In this document: in pieces, positions 17,192-25,297 of the stretch
How the letters are laid out: each line of letters opens with the position of its first letter
Numbering within the stretch: position 1 is the first letter of the stretch
Assembly (NCBI RefSeq): GCF_021462825.1
Contig: NZ_JAKEEB010000002.1
Coordinates: 186,001 to 250,000, forward strand
Source of the DNA: Streptomyces glomeratus
GTDB lineage: Bacteria; Actinomycetota; Actinomycetes; Streptomycetales; Streptomycetaceae
Direction: 5' to 3'
DNA: 64,000 nucleotides
Program-made: the position numbers and the translations under genes
Notes under the pieces: model-generated
What the model was told of the DNA's origin: nothing
Database searches by the model: none
The model's input: the letters and a program-made list of their open reading frames with translations, nothing else

Positions 17192-17519
17192 CTCGGCTCT
17201 CGGGGGCATGAAAGCCGGCCGGGTCGAGGATGCACCCGAACGGAGCCGGGATGGTGGGCTTCTCTTCGAACGGCTTCGTGCAGTGCGATTCGTAGCCCTT
17301 GGCCGAGGGCGTCCAGAAGACGGTCGCCTGTTCCTCCTGCATGTCGAGGAGCAGGTAAACGGGGATACCGGCCCTCCCGTAGACCACGACCTTGTCCGTC
17401 AGGTCGTCATCCCGGGTGGAAGAGGATGTCAGTTCGGCGGCCAGGGAGAGCGCGGTGGCGACGGCCATGGGGTGCCTGGGGCCGCGTCCGCCGCTGCCAA
17501 AGGTATCGTTGACAAACAT
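17169..17519 (-). pseudogene. Truncated Uma2-family (DUF820) nuclease-like gene
   Basis: The 116-codon frame holds the C-terminal part of a Uma2/DUF820 protein, a PD-(D/E)XK nuclease-like family very abundant in Streptomyces. The segment SSSTRDDDLTDKVVVYGRAG followed by IPVYLLLDMQ matches the family core, ending in PFEEKPTIPAPFGCILDPAG. A normal member has about 190 residues; roughly the first 80, including the first catalytic acids, are missing. The sequence joining the truncated end is the 33-bp repeat shared with the 5'-nucleotidase gene, which suggests the break happened at that repeat. Its end overlaps the convergent upstream gene. Most likely a decaying remnant, though expression as a short protein is not excluded. 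Confidence 0.75.
17456..17498. repeat. Copy B of the repeat, at the Uma2 truncation point
   Basis: This is identical over 33 bases to 14288-14320, with the same reading frame (GGRGPRHPMAVA on the minus strand) and a 3-base deletion relative to copy A. It lies exactly where the Uma2 homology begins. Confidence 0.9.
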
Positions 17520-17618
17520 TTAACGCCCCGACACCCTGGACCGACTCATTCGGGCAACAGAGTTCCACGCCGGCAGCAGTGCGCGACGCGCTCACGGCAC
17601 CAGGGAAGGGGCCACCCG

Positions 17619-19130
17619 ATGGCAGTACAAGAGGGCACCGCCCCGGACGCGAGGACAGACGGCGACGGACCGTTTCACCGGCTGAAACCCAACGCCGTGG
17701 GGCTGCTCGGCGTGGTCTTCATGGCCGTCGCCACGGCCGCGCCGATCACCGCCATGACGGGCAACGTGCCCTTCATGGTCTCGTCGGGCAACGGCATCGG
17801 CGCTCCCGCGAGCTATCTCGTGGCAATGGTCGTCCTGGCAATCTTTTCCGTGGGCTTCACCTCGATGGCGAAGCACATCACCTCGACCGGCGCCTTCTAC
17901 GGCTTCATCTCCTACGGCCTCGGCCGCACCGTCGGCCTCGCGGCGGGACTGCTCGCGACCTTCGCGTACATCGTGTTCGAACCTGCCCTGATCGGCATCT
18001 TCTCCACCTTCGCCACCACGACGCTCAAGGACCAGACGGGAGTTGACGTTCCGTGGTGGGCCTTCGCGGTGCTGATGCTCGCGATCAACGCCACGGGCAC
18101 GTGGTTCGGCGTCGACGTCGCCGAGAAGCTGCTCGTCGCCCTGCTGGCCACCGAGGTCACCGTGCTCGCGGCGATGGCGGTGTCGGTCGCCCTGCACGGC
18201 GGGGGCCCGCACGGCTTCAGCCTCGACCCGGTCAACCCCGTCAACGCCTTCAAGGGCACCAGCGCGGGACTCGGCCTCTTCTTCGCCTTCTGGTCCTGGG
18301 TCGGCTTCGAGTCGACGGCCATGTACGGCGAGGAGTCCCGCGACCCGAAGAGAATCATCCCCAAGGCGACCCTGATATCGGTCCTCGGCGTCGGCGTCTT
18401 CTACGTCCTCGTCTCCTGGATGGCGATCACGGGCAACGGCGAGGCGGAGGCCGTGAAAGCGGCCTCGTCGGCGAACCCGCTCGCCCTCTTCTTCGACCCC
18501 ACCGAGCACTACGTCGGCCACTGGGCGGTCGTCGTCATGCAGTGGCTGATGATCACGGGTTCCCTGGCGTGCGGAATGGCCTTCCACAACTGCGCCGCGC
18601 GCTATATGTACGCACTGGGGCGTGAGGGCGTGCTGCCGTCGCTGCGGCGGACCGTCGGACGCACGCACCCCGAGCACGGCTCGCCGCACATCGCGGGACT
18701 GGCGCAGACGGTGGTCAGCGCGGTGCTGCTCGGGGCGTTCTGGCTCGCGGGCAAGGACCCGTACACCGGCACCTACGTCCTGCTCGCCATCCTCGGCACG
18801 ATGGCGATCCTCGTCGTGCAGGCCGTGTGCTCCTTCGCGGTGCTCGTCTACTTCCGCTCCCACCACCCCGAGACCCGGCACTGGTTCAGGACCTTCGCCG
18901 CGCCGCTCATCGGCGGCGTCGCGATGCTCGCGGTGGTGGTGCTGCTGGTGTCCAACATGGGGGTCGCGGCCGGTCCCGAGTCCGGCTCCCTCGTCCTGAA
19001 GGCGACCCCGTGGCTGGTGGCGCTGATCGCCGCGGCGGGCGTCGGGTTCGCGCGGTACCTGAAGCGGGTCTCGCCCGAGCGGTACGCGCTGCTGGGCCGG
19101 ACGGTCCTGGAGGAGACCAGGGAGCGCTGA
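17619..19130 (+). CDS. APC superfamily amino acid permease
   Basis: A 503-residue integral membrane transporter of the amino acid-polyamine-organocation superfamily. About twelve hydrophobic segments are visible. The first (NAVGLLGVVFMAVATAAPIT) contains the unwound Gly-rich region of TM1, and TM6 shows FFAFWSWVGFESTAMYGEES followed by RDPKRIIPKA, the classic APC signature. A short acidic N-terminus and a basic C-terminus face the cytosol. The start is ATG at 17619 with GGGAAGGGG eight bases upstream. It is convergent with the GbsR-type regulator. A promoter-like TTGACA lies at 17509-17514 without a clear -10. Substrate is unknown; an amino acid or polyamine is expected from the family. Confidence 0.93.
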   Translation: MAVQEGTAPDARTDGDGPFHRLKPNAVGLLGVVFMAVATAAPITAMTGNVPFMVSSGNGIGAPASYLVAMVVLAIFSVGFTSMAKHITSTGAFYGFISYGLGRTVGLAAGLLATFAYIVFEPALIGIFSTFATTTLKDQTGVDVPWWAFAVLMLAINATGTWFGVDVAEKLLVALLATEVTVLAAMAVSVALHGGGPHGFSLDPVNPVNAFKGTSAGLGLFFAFWSWVGFESTAMYGEESRDPKRIIPKATLISVLGVGVFYVLVSWMAITGNGEAEAVKAASSANPLALFFDPTEHYVGHWAVVVMQWLMITGSLACGMAFHNCAARYMYALGREGVLPSLRRTVGRTHPEHGSPHIAGLAQTVVSAVLLGAFWLAGKDPYTGTYVLLAILGTMAILVVQAVCSFAVLVYFRSHHPETRHWFRTFAAPLIGGVAMLAVVVLLVSNMGVAAGPESGSLVLKATPWLVALIAAAGVGFARYLKRVSPERYALLGRTVLEETRER

Positions 19131-19196
19131 ACGACAGGCGGCCGAGGAGCCGTACGGTGACAGGCGGTTGCGGTGCCGTCGGCGAGGTGCCGTTCG

Positions 19197-19694
19197 TCAG
19201 CCCCGGCCGAACGTCCTGTCCCGGTGCACGCGCCAGCGCTCCATCATCGCCTCCATCTCCCCCTCGACGAACTCGAAGAAGGCGAGGGTCTCCGCGAGCC
19301 GCATGCCCGCCGGGGTGTCGGCGCCCAGGCTCGTGACGCCCTCCCGCAGGGCCTCCTCCCAGCGCTTGACGATCGCCTCGCGGTTGGTGAGCGCCTCGTA
19401 CCACTGGTTGCTGTGCACCCGGTACCGCTCCCGGCGCGAGCCCGGCTCCCGCTCCCGCGACACCAGGTGCACCTGCGCCAGGTAGCGCCCCGCCCCGGAC
19501 ACCGCGGCGGGGCTGATCCGCAGCTGTTCACCCAGTTCTGCCGAGGTGAGGGTGCCGGTGTCGGAGGCGAGCAGCGCACCGAAGACCCGGGTCGGCATAC
19601 GCGGCACACCCGCCTCGACGAGCTGGGCCGCGAAGTGCTCCACGAACCGGGAGACCGCCTCGGGATCCCGTTCGACCGGCTTGTTCGTCCTCAC
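19197..19694 (-). CDS. GbsR/MarR family transcription regulator, possible frameshift at start
   Basis: A 165-residue winged-helix regulator. RDPEAVSRFVEHFAAQLVEA leads to GVPRMPTRVFGALLASDTG, then the DNA-binding helix-turn-helix (SAELGEQLRISPAAVSGAGR) and a wing rich in Arg (SREREPGSRRERYRVHS). The C-terminal helices probably dimerise. The start is uncertain. GTG at 19692-19694 has no ribosome site. An excellent one (AGGGAGG) stands before an ATG at 19768-19770 in another frame, which encodes MTVVAEHASSQMPVDLFERI and runs into this frame's start. A single-base frameshift, or translational coupling from a short leader peptide, would explain this. No transporter partner is adjacent on the same strand. 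Confidence 0.8.
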   Translation of the reverse strand: MRTNKPVERDPEAVSRFVEHFAAQLVEAGVPRMPTRVFGALLASDTGTLTSAELGEQLRISPAAVSGAGRYLAQVHLVSREREPGSRRERYRVHSNQWYEALTNREAIVKRWEEALREGVTSLGADTPAGMRLAETLAFFEFVEGEMEAMMERWRVHRDRTFGRG

Positions 19695-19857
19695 GGGCGA
19701 TGAATTCGGCGATGCGCTCGAACAAGTCCACCGGCATCTGAGACGACGCGTGCTCTGCCACAACCGTCATGGTGCCTCCCTTCGCAGGCAGGCACCAGCT
19801 CGTCGCGCCGCCGGTGGCCATCGACCCCGATTCCCGCGCGATCAGCCGAACGGATGA

Positions 19858-21078
19858 TCAGCCGATCTCCACGCTCAGCCCCTCCAGGCCGCGGATCACG
19901 AAGTTCGGCTTGCGCCGCGGCTCCGCGGCGAGCCGCAGCGTGGGCGCCTTCTGCAGCAGGGCCGTCATGGACGCCGCCAGCTCGAGACGGGCGAGGGGCG
20001 CGCCGATGCAGTAGTGGATGCCGGCGCTGAAGGAGATGTGCGGGTTCTCCCGGCGGGTCAGATCGAGCTTCTCGGGAGCGGCGAAGACCACAGGGTCGTG
20101 GTTGGCCGAACCGAACAGCATCGCGATCTCCGCGCCCCGCGGGACGGTCGTGCCGTCGATCTCGATATCGTCCAGCACCCAGCGCTCGAAGAGCTGGAGC
20201 GGGGTGTCGTAGCGCATCAGCTCCTCGACCGCCGACGGGACGAGGGAGTGGTCGGCGCGCAGGGCCGCCAGCTGGTCCGGGTGGCGGAACAGCGCCCACC
20301 AGCCGTTCACCGTCGCGTTCACCGTCGCCTCGTGCCCCGCGTTCAGCAGCAGCACACAGGTCGAGATCATCTCCTGTTCGGTGAGCCGGTCCCCCTCGTC
20401 GTGCGCCGCGATCAGACCCGAGATCAGGTCCTCCCCCGGCTCCTTGCGGCGCCGCGCGATCAGCTCACGCAGATACGCGGAGAACTCGACCGACGCCCGC
20501 ACCGCCTTGCGCGCCGTCTCCGGCGACGGGTTCAGCTCGTACATTCCGCAGATGTCCGCCGACCAGGGCCGCAGCTGCGCGCGGTCCCCCTCCGGGATGC
20601 CCAGCATCTCGGCGATCACCGCGACCGGCAGCGGCTCGGCGACATCCCTCAGCAGGTCGCCGCCGCCCGCCTCCACCAGCCGGGACACCAGCTCACCGGC
20701 CAGCTCGCGCACATACGGCACCAGCTGCTCCACCGTCCGCGGGGTGAACGCCTTCGACACCAGCCGCCGGATGCGGGTGTGGTCCGGCGGCTCCAGGTCG
20801 AGCATGCCGTGGTCGTTGAGCGTGTGGAACGGCTCGTGCTCGGGCGGCGGCGCCGTCCGGCCGAAGTCCTCATGGGTGAACCTGTGCTGGTACGTCCGGC
20901 CCAGGCGCCGATCGCGCAGCAGCGCCGACACGTCCGCGTGGTGCGGCACCAGCCATTGGTCGGTGGGCTCGTAGTGGAGCACACGGCCGAGCGCGCGCAG
21001 CTCGGCGTAGGCGGGATACGGGTCGGCGACGAACGCCGGGTCCCACGGGTCGAACGCGAGGTCGGATGGAGCGGCCAT
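19858..21078 (-). CDS. Cytochrome P450 (bacterial class I, CYP107-like)
   Basis: A 406-residue soluble P450 monooxygenase. The heme-ligand motif is FSAGIHYCIGAPLARLE, with axial Cys357. The I-helix oxygen-activation motif is LLNAGHEAT (Ala247-Thr252), the K-helix ExxR is Glu286-Arg289, and the SANHDP and PPDHTRIRRLVSKAFTPRTV segments are as in actinobacterial CYP107-type enzymes. Length is normal, with no membrane anchor. It is flanked by a regulator gene and a two-component system, with no ferredoxin or biosynthetic genes nearby, so redox partner and substrate are unknown. The start ATG lies just before a GC-rich spacer of 68 bp to the response regulator gene upstream. Confidence 0.96.
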   Translation of the reverse strand: MAAPSDLAFDPWDPAFVADPYPAYAELRALGRVLHYEPTDQWLVPHHADVSALLRDRRLGRTYQHRFTHEDFGRTAPPPEHEPFHTLNDHGMLDLEPPDHTRIRRLVSKAFTPRTVEQLVPYVRELAGELVSRLVEAGGGDLLRDVAEPLPVAVIAEMLGIPEGDRAQLRPWSADICGMYELNPSPETARKAVRASVEFSAYLRELIARRRKEPGEDLISGLIAAHDEGDRLTEQEMISTCVLLLNAGHEATVNATVNGWWALFRHPDQLAALRADHSLVPSAVEELMRYDTPLQLFERWVLDDIEIDGTTVPRGAEIAMLFGSANHDPVVFAAPEKLDLTRRENPHISFSAGIHYCIGAPLARLELAASMTALLQKAPTLRLAAEPRRKPNFVIRGLEGLSVEIG

Positions 21079-21146
21079 GCCCGGACGCTAGCCCGGTCCG
21101 CCCCCGCCTGACCAGAGGTGTCCCACCGCCGCGGCCCCCGGCGGGG

Positions 21147-21821
21147 TCACCCCGGGGTCACCAGTCTCGCCTCGTAGGCGAACACCGCCGCCTGGGTGCG
21201 GTCCCGCAGGCCCAGCTTCACGAGGATGCGGCTCACATGGGTCTTGACCGTCGACTCCGCGACCACCAGGCGCTCGGCGATCTCCGCGTTCGACAGGCCC
21301 TGCGCGATCAGCACCAGCACCTCCGTCTCCCGGTCGGTCAGGTCCCCGTACGCCGCCTGCGCGGTGGGGGCCAGGCGCGGTTTCTCGGACAGCTTCGAGA
21401 ACTCCGCGATCAGCCGCTTGGTCACCGAGGGCGCCAGCAGAGCCTCACCGGAGGCCACCACCCGCACACCGTCGGCGAGTTGGCGCGCCGAGGCGTCCTT
21501 CAGCAGAAAGCCGGAGGCTCCCGCCCGCAGTGCCTGGTACACGTACTCGTCCAGGTCGAACGTCGTCAGCACCAGCACCTTCGCCGAGCCGTCCGCGGCG
21601 ACGATCTGCCGGGTCGCCTCGATGCCGTTCAGCTCCGGCATGCGGATGTCCATCAGCACGACGTCCGGGGACAGTTCACGGACCCGCTCGACCGCCTCCC
21701 GGCCGTTGACCGCCTCCCCGACGACCTCGATGTCCGGCATCGCCCCGAGCAATACCGAGAAACCCTCCCGGACCATCATCTGGTCGTCGGCGATCAGTAC
21801 GCGGATGGTGCCTCCGCTCAC
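21147..21821 (-). CDS. NarL/FixJ-type response regulator (pair 1)
   Basis: A 224-residue response regulator. The receiver domain (about 5-125) has the acidic pair in VLIADDQ, phospho-acceptor Asp in DVVLMDIRMPELNG, and the conserved Thr/Lys in LTTFDLDEYVY and GFLLKDAS. The C-terminal LuxR helix-turn-helix reads LTDREVEVL-like (LTDRETEVLVLIAQGLSNAE followed by IAERLVVAESTVKTHVSRIL). The gene overlaps the end of its kinase gene by four bases (ATGA), so the pair is co-translated. It is strongly similar to the regulator at 23289-23963, indicating a duplication of the whole pair. Confidence 0.96.
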   Translation of the reverse strand: MSGGTIRVLIADDQMMVREGFSVLLGAMPDIEVVGEAVNGREAVERVRELSPDVVLMDIRMPELNGIEATRQIVAADGSAKVLVLTTFDLDEYVYQALRAGASGFLLKDASARQLADGVRVVASGEALLAPSVTKRLIAEFSKLSEKPRLAPTAQAAYGDLTDRETEVLVLIAQGLSNAEIAERLVVAESTVKTHVSRILVKLGLRDRTQAAVFAYEARLVTPG

Positions 21822-23164
21822 GCGGCGCCCTCCGCCGTGGTCACCGGCAGGAACACCGTCACCTCATACCCTCCCTCGGCCGTCTCCCCCGCCGTCATCT
21901 CGCCGTTCAGCATCGTGACCCGCTCGCGCATGCCCGTGATGCCGTGCCCGGCGCCGTGCGCCGACTTCTTCGGCGGGAAGTGCGCCGCCGGGCCGTTCAC
22001 CACGCGCAGGCCCAGCCCGCCGAGCACATAGCCGAGCTCCACGCGGGCCGCGGCGCCGGGCGCGTGCCGCAGGGAGTTGCTGAGGGCCTCCTGGACGATG
22101 CGGTACGCCGACAGCTCGACGCCCTGCGGGAGCTCCCGCACCGCGCCCGTGATCACCTTCTCCACGGTCAGGCCGGCCTCCCGCACGTTCGCCAGCAGGG
22201 CGTCCAGATCGGCCAGGGTGGGTTGCGGGGCGTCCGGGGCCTCGTAGTCCTCCGCCCGTACGACGCCCAGCACACGGCGCAGCTCGGTGAGGGCCGCCAC
22301 CGCGTTCTCCCGGATGGTGGCGAAGGCCTTCTCCAGCTCCGGCGGCGGGTTCTCGACCCGGTAGGGCGCGGCCTCCGCCTGGATGGCGACCACCGACATA
22401 TGGTGGGCGACCACGTCGTGCAGCTCGCGGGCGATCGTCGTGCGCTCCTCCAGCAGGGTGCGGCGGGAGCGCTCGTGCGCGGTCTCGGTCTGCTGTGCGG
22501 TCACCTCCTGCGCGGCGTCCCTGCGGATGTGCCAGACGGTGACGGCCAGCAGGGCGAAGGCGGAGACGACCAGCATGGCCGGGGTGTCGCCGCCGTAGTC
22601 GTTCCAGCCGAACGCGCTCTGGGCGACGAAGGCGTAGGCCGCGGTGAGCAGCCACATCCATGCCGCCGTGCGCGGCCGGGTGCGTATCGCCACCACCGTC
22701 AGCACGGTCAGATGGGAGACGAAGCTGCCGGGCGCCCAGGGCCAGGCGCTCCAGTAGGAGCCCACGACGGCCGAGGCGGTGGTCGCCGCCAGGGACACCC
22801 AGAACGCCCCGACCGGGCGGACCAGCGTCAGCAGCACGGGGACCAGGGCGAGCAGACCGCACAGCGGCCCGGTCACGCCCCCTTCGCCGCCTGCCAGGGC
22901 AGCCAGCATCGCCACCGCTCCGGCACCCGCCACCACGGTGTGCCGGCTCCAGGCCGCGTATCCCCGCATACGGCCGGACAGCCGCCCGCGCAGCGGCCCG
23001 TCGACCCTCTTCGGGGGCAGCGGGCGGTAGGCGAACGCGTCGTGGAACAGGTCCTGGCGCAGCCCGCGCAGGGCCTCCACGGCCGCCCGGTACTCGGGGC
23101 TGCGCGGCGTGTAGGGGCGGAACGCGTCGTCCGGCGTCGTCTGCGTCTGGGTCGTCTCGGTCAC
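21818..23164 (-). CDS. Sensor histidine kinase, HisKA_3 type (pair 1)
   Basis: A 448-residue membrane sensor kinase. Five or six hydrophobic helices (about residues 65-185) are followed by a short coiled coil and the HisKA_3 dimerisation domain with the phospho-His in ARELHDVVAHHMSVVAIQAE. The ATPase region includes YRIVQEALSNSLRHAPGAA (N box) and GHGITGMRERVTMLNGEM (G box). It has no large external sensor domain, so it probably senses the membrane or a ligand inside it. The start is GTG at 23162-23164; an alternative GTG at 23201-23203 adds 13 residues, and neither has a strong ribosome site. The response regulator follows with a 4-base overlap. Confidence 0.94.
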   Translation of the reverse strand: MTETTQTQTTPDDAFRPYTPRSPEYRAAVEALRGLRQDLFHDAFAYRPLPPKRVDGPLRGRLSGRMRGYAAWSRHTVVAGAGAVAMLAALAGGEGGVTGPLCGLLALVPVLLTLVRPVGAFWVSLAATTASAVVGSYWSAWPWAPGSFVSHLTVLTVVAIRTRPRTAAWMWLLTAAYAFVAQSAFGWNDYGGDTPAMLVVSAFALLAVTVWHIRRDAAQEVTAQQTETAHERSRRTLLEERTTIARELHDVVAHHMSVVAIQAEAAPYRVENPPPELEKAFATIRENAVAALTELRRVLGVVRAEDYEAPDAPQPTLADLDALLANVREAGLTVEKVITGAVRELPQGVELSAYRIVQEALSNSLRHAPGAAARVELGYVLGGLGLRVVNGPAAHFPPKKSAHGAGHGITGMRERVTMLNGEMTAGETAEGGYEVTVFLPVTTAEGAA

Positions 23165-23242
23165 GTGAAGAAGGTAGGCCCGGAAGCGGGGCGCGGTCGT
23201 CACCAGTGAGAGGGGTCATCGGGGATCCGTCTCAAGTACTAC

Positions 23243-23266
23243 GGGCCCGATCCGCGGATCGGGCCC
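23243..23266 (-). terminator. Terminator after the second two-component operon
   Basis: A perfect inverted repeat with arms GGGCCCGATCC (23243-23253) and GGATCGGGCCC (23256-23266) lies 22 bases after the stop of the regulator gene at 23289. It separates the two paralogous operons. Confidence 0.75.
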
Positions 23267-23288
23267 CGCTCCCGTCCGAGCGGCCGCA

Positions 23289-23963
23289 TCAGTAGCCCGA
23301 CGGCCGGACCAGCCCCGACTCGTAGGCGAACACCGCCGCCTGGGTCCGGTCCCGCAGCCCCAGCTTCACCAGGATGCGGCCCACATGGGTCTTCACGGTC
23401 TGCCCCGCCACGACGAGGCGTTCGGCGATCTCCGCGTTCGACAGGCCCTGGGCGATGAGGGCGAGGACCTCCGTCTCCCGCTCGGTGAGATCGCCGACCC
23501 GGTCCTTCAGCGGCGCCCGGGGCGCGCCGTCGAGGCGGGAGAACTCCGCGATCAGACGCCGGGTGATCCCCGGCGCGAGCAGCGCGTCGCCTGCGGCCAC
23601 CACGCGTACCGCCTCGGCGAGTTGGTCGGCGGAGGCGTCCTTCAGCAGGAAGCCGGAGGCCCCCGCCCGCAGTGCGTCGTACACATACTCGTCGAGGTCG
23701 AAGGTGGTGAGCACCAGCACCTTGGGATGAGGGGTGTCCCCGGTGATGCTGCGGGTCGCCTCGATGCCGCCCAGCTCCGGCATGCGGATGTCCATCAGGA
23801 CGACGTCCGGGTCGAGTTCGGCGGCCTTCACGATGGCGTCCCTGCCGTGGACGGCCTGCCCGACGACCTCGATGTCGGGCTGAGCGTTGAGCAGCACGGT
23901 GAAGCCCTGCCGCACCACCGTCTGGTCGTCGGCGATCAGTACGCGGATGGCGCTGCTCGTCAT
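23289..23963 (-). CDS. NarL/FixJ-type response regulator (pair 2)
   Basis: A 224-residue response regulator, paralogous to the one at 21147-21821. Receiver landmarks are VLIADDQTVVRQGF, phospho-Asp in DVVLMDIRMPELGG, and GFLLKDAS. The output domain is LuxR-type (LTERETEVLALIAQGLSNAE, then VVAGQTVKTHVGRILVKLGL). The start is ATG at 23961-23963, overlapping the stop of its kinase by ATGA. It is the last gene of a four-gene overlapping operon (DUF1023 hydrolase, acyltransferase, kinase, regulator). Confidence 0.96.
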   Translation of the reverse strand: MTSSAIRVLIADDQTVVRQGFTVLLNAQPDIEVVGQAVHGRDAIVKAAELDPDVVLMDIRMPELGGIEATRSITGDTPHPKVLVLTTFDLDEYVYDALRAGASGFLLKDASADQLAEAVRVVAAGDALLAPGITRRLIAEFSRLDGAPRAPLKDRVGDLTERETEVLALIAQGLSNAEIAERLVVAGQTVKTHVGRILVKLGLRDRTQAAVFAYESGLVRPSGY

Positions 23964-25297
23964 CGGTCCTCTTCTCCTGTCGGGCCGGGGGATTCGCCGT
24001 CCGGCCGGGGATCCTTGGGGCTGGGCAGAAAGCACGCCACGGCGAACCCGCCGCTCGAGGTCTCCGACGTGACGAGGGTGCCGCCGAGCATCACGGCTCG
24101 TTCCCGCATGCCGAGCAGTCCGTGGCCCGCCCCGGGAGACGGCGGGGCCGGCCGGGTGGGCCGGGAGTTGATGACGCGGACCTGCAGGCCCTGCGGGAAG
24201 TAGGCCAGTTCGACGCGGACGGTGGCGCCGGGGGCGTGCCGCAGGGCGTTGCTGAGGGCCTCCTGGACGATCCGGTACGCGGACAGCTCCACGCCGGGCG
24301 GCAGCGGACGCACGTCCCCGGTGATCTCCGTCAGCACGTCGAGTCCCGCGGCCCGGGTGTTCTCCACCAGGGAGGCGAGCCGGTCGAGGGTGGGTTGCGG
24401 GGAGTCGGGGGCCGTGCCGGTGCCGCTGCCTATGCCGTACGGGTCGGCGGGGTTCTCCGAACGCAGGACGCCGAGGACGCGGCGCAGCTCGGTCAGGGCC
24501 TCCAGGGCGTTCTCGCGGATGCCGTCCAGGTTTTCCTTCAGCTCGTCGGAGGGGTCCGCGACGAGATGCGGGGCGACCTGGGCCTGGATGGAGATGACCG
24601 ACATGTGGTGGGCGACCACGTCGTGCAGTTCGCGGGCGATGCGGCTGCGCTCCTCCAGCAGGGTGCGGCGGGCCCGCTCCTCCGCGGTGAGCGTCGTCTG
24701 CTGCGCCAGCTCCGCGCGGGCCTCACGGCGGCCGCGCAGGGCGGTGCCCAGCACCACCACGACGGTGGAAAGGACCATCGTGACCACGCCGGTGGACTGG
24801 TAGTTCGCCGCGCCCCACAGGCCCTGCAGGACGTAGGTGACCAGCAGGGTCAGCACCAGCGCCTCCGCGGTGACGCGGGTGCGGACCCTCAGCGCGAGCA
24901 GCAGCAGTACGAACAGATGGGCGACGATCCCGGCCGAGGTCCACGGCCAGGTGAAGTCGTCCGCCTGTCCCGCGACCAACGGGCCGTGCAGCGCGACCGC
25001 CCCGAGCACGGTCGCCGCCGTCGACAGCCACCACGCCGGGATCGGCCGCCACAGGGCCAGCACCACCGCTCCGCTCTGGCCGAGCCCGAAGAGGAAGGCG
25101 TATCCGAAGGCCAGATGGCCGTTGTCCTGGAGCTGGGGCACAGCACCGACCAGGACGCCGAACGCGGCCAGCCACACGATTCCGTGCGGCAGCCAGCGCA
25201 GCCAGACGGATGGGGGCAGCGGATCCGCCCGCGCGGTCCACAGGTCGTCACGCAGCACCCGCAGCCCCCGCTGGACGCGGTTCCCCCTTCGCATCAC
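23960..25297 (-). CDS. Sensor histidine kinase, HisKA_3 type (pair 2)
   Basis: A 445-residue sensor kinase, a paralogue of the one at 21818-23164. The N-terminal half has about six membrane helices (for example GIVWLAAFGVLVGAVPQL and AHLFVLLLLALRV). A coiled linker, the phospho-His in ARELHDVVAHHMSVISIQAQ, and an ATPase domain with YRIVQEALSNALRHAPGAT and GAGHGLLGMRERAVMLGGTL follow. The start is GTG at 25295-25297, which overlaps the acyltransferase stop in a GTGA arrangement. Together with the preceding acyltransferase this suggests the sensor may respond to an envelope component. Confidence 0.95.
   Translation of the reverse strand: MMRRGNRVQRGLRVLRDDLWTARADPLPPSVWLRWLPHGIVWLAAFGVLVGAVPQLQDNGHLAFGYAFLFGLGQSGAVVLALWRPIPAWWLSTAATVLGAVALHGPLVAGQADDFTWPWTSAGIVAHLFVLLLLALRVRTRVTAEALVLTLLVTYVLQGLWGAANYQSTGVVTMVLSTVVVVLGTALRGRREARAELAQQTTLTAEERARRTLLEERSRIARELHDVVAHHMSVISIQAQVAPHLVADPSDELKENLDGIRENALEALTELRRVLGVLRSENPADPYGIGSGTGTAPDSPQPTLDRLASLVENTRAAGLDVLTEITGDVRPLPPGVELSAYRIVQEALSNALRHAPGATVRVELAYFPQGLQVRVINSRPTRPAPPSPGAGHGLLGMRERAVMLGGTLVTSETSSGGFAVACFLPSPKDPRPDGESPGPTGEEDR

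Noticed and set aside
17169..17519. The Uma2 fragment as evidence of a transposon or IS insertion
   Set aside because: No transposase, terminal inverted repeats or target duplication were seen; only the short shared repeat marks the break.
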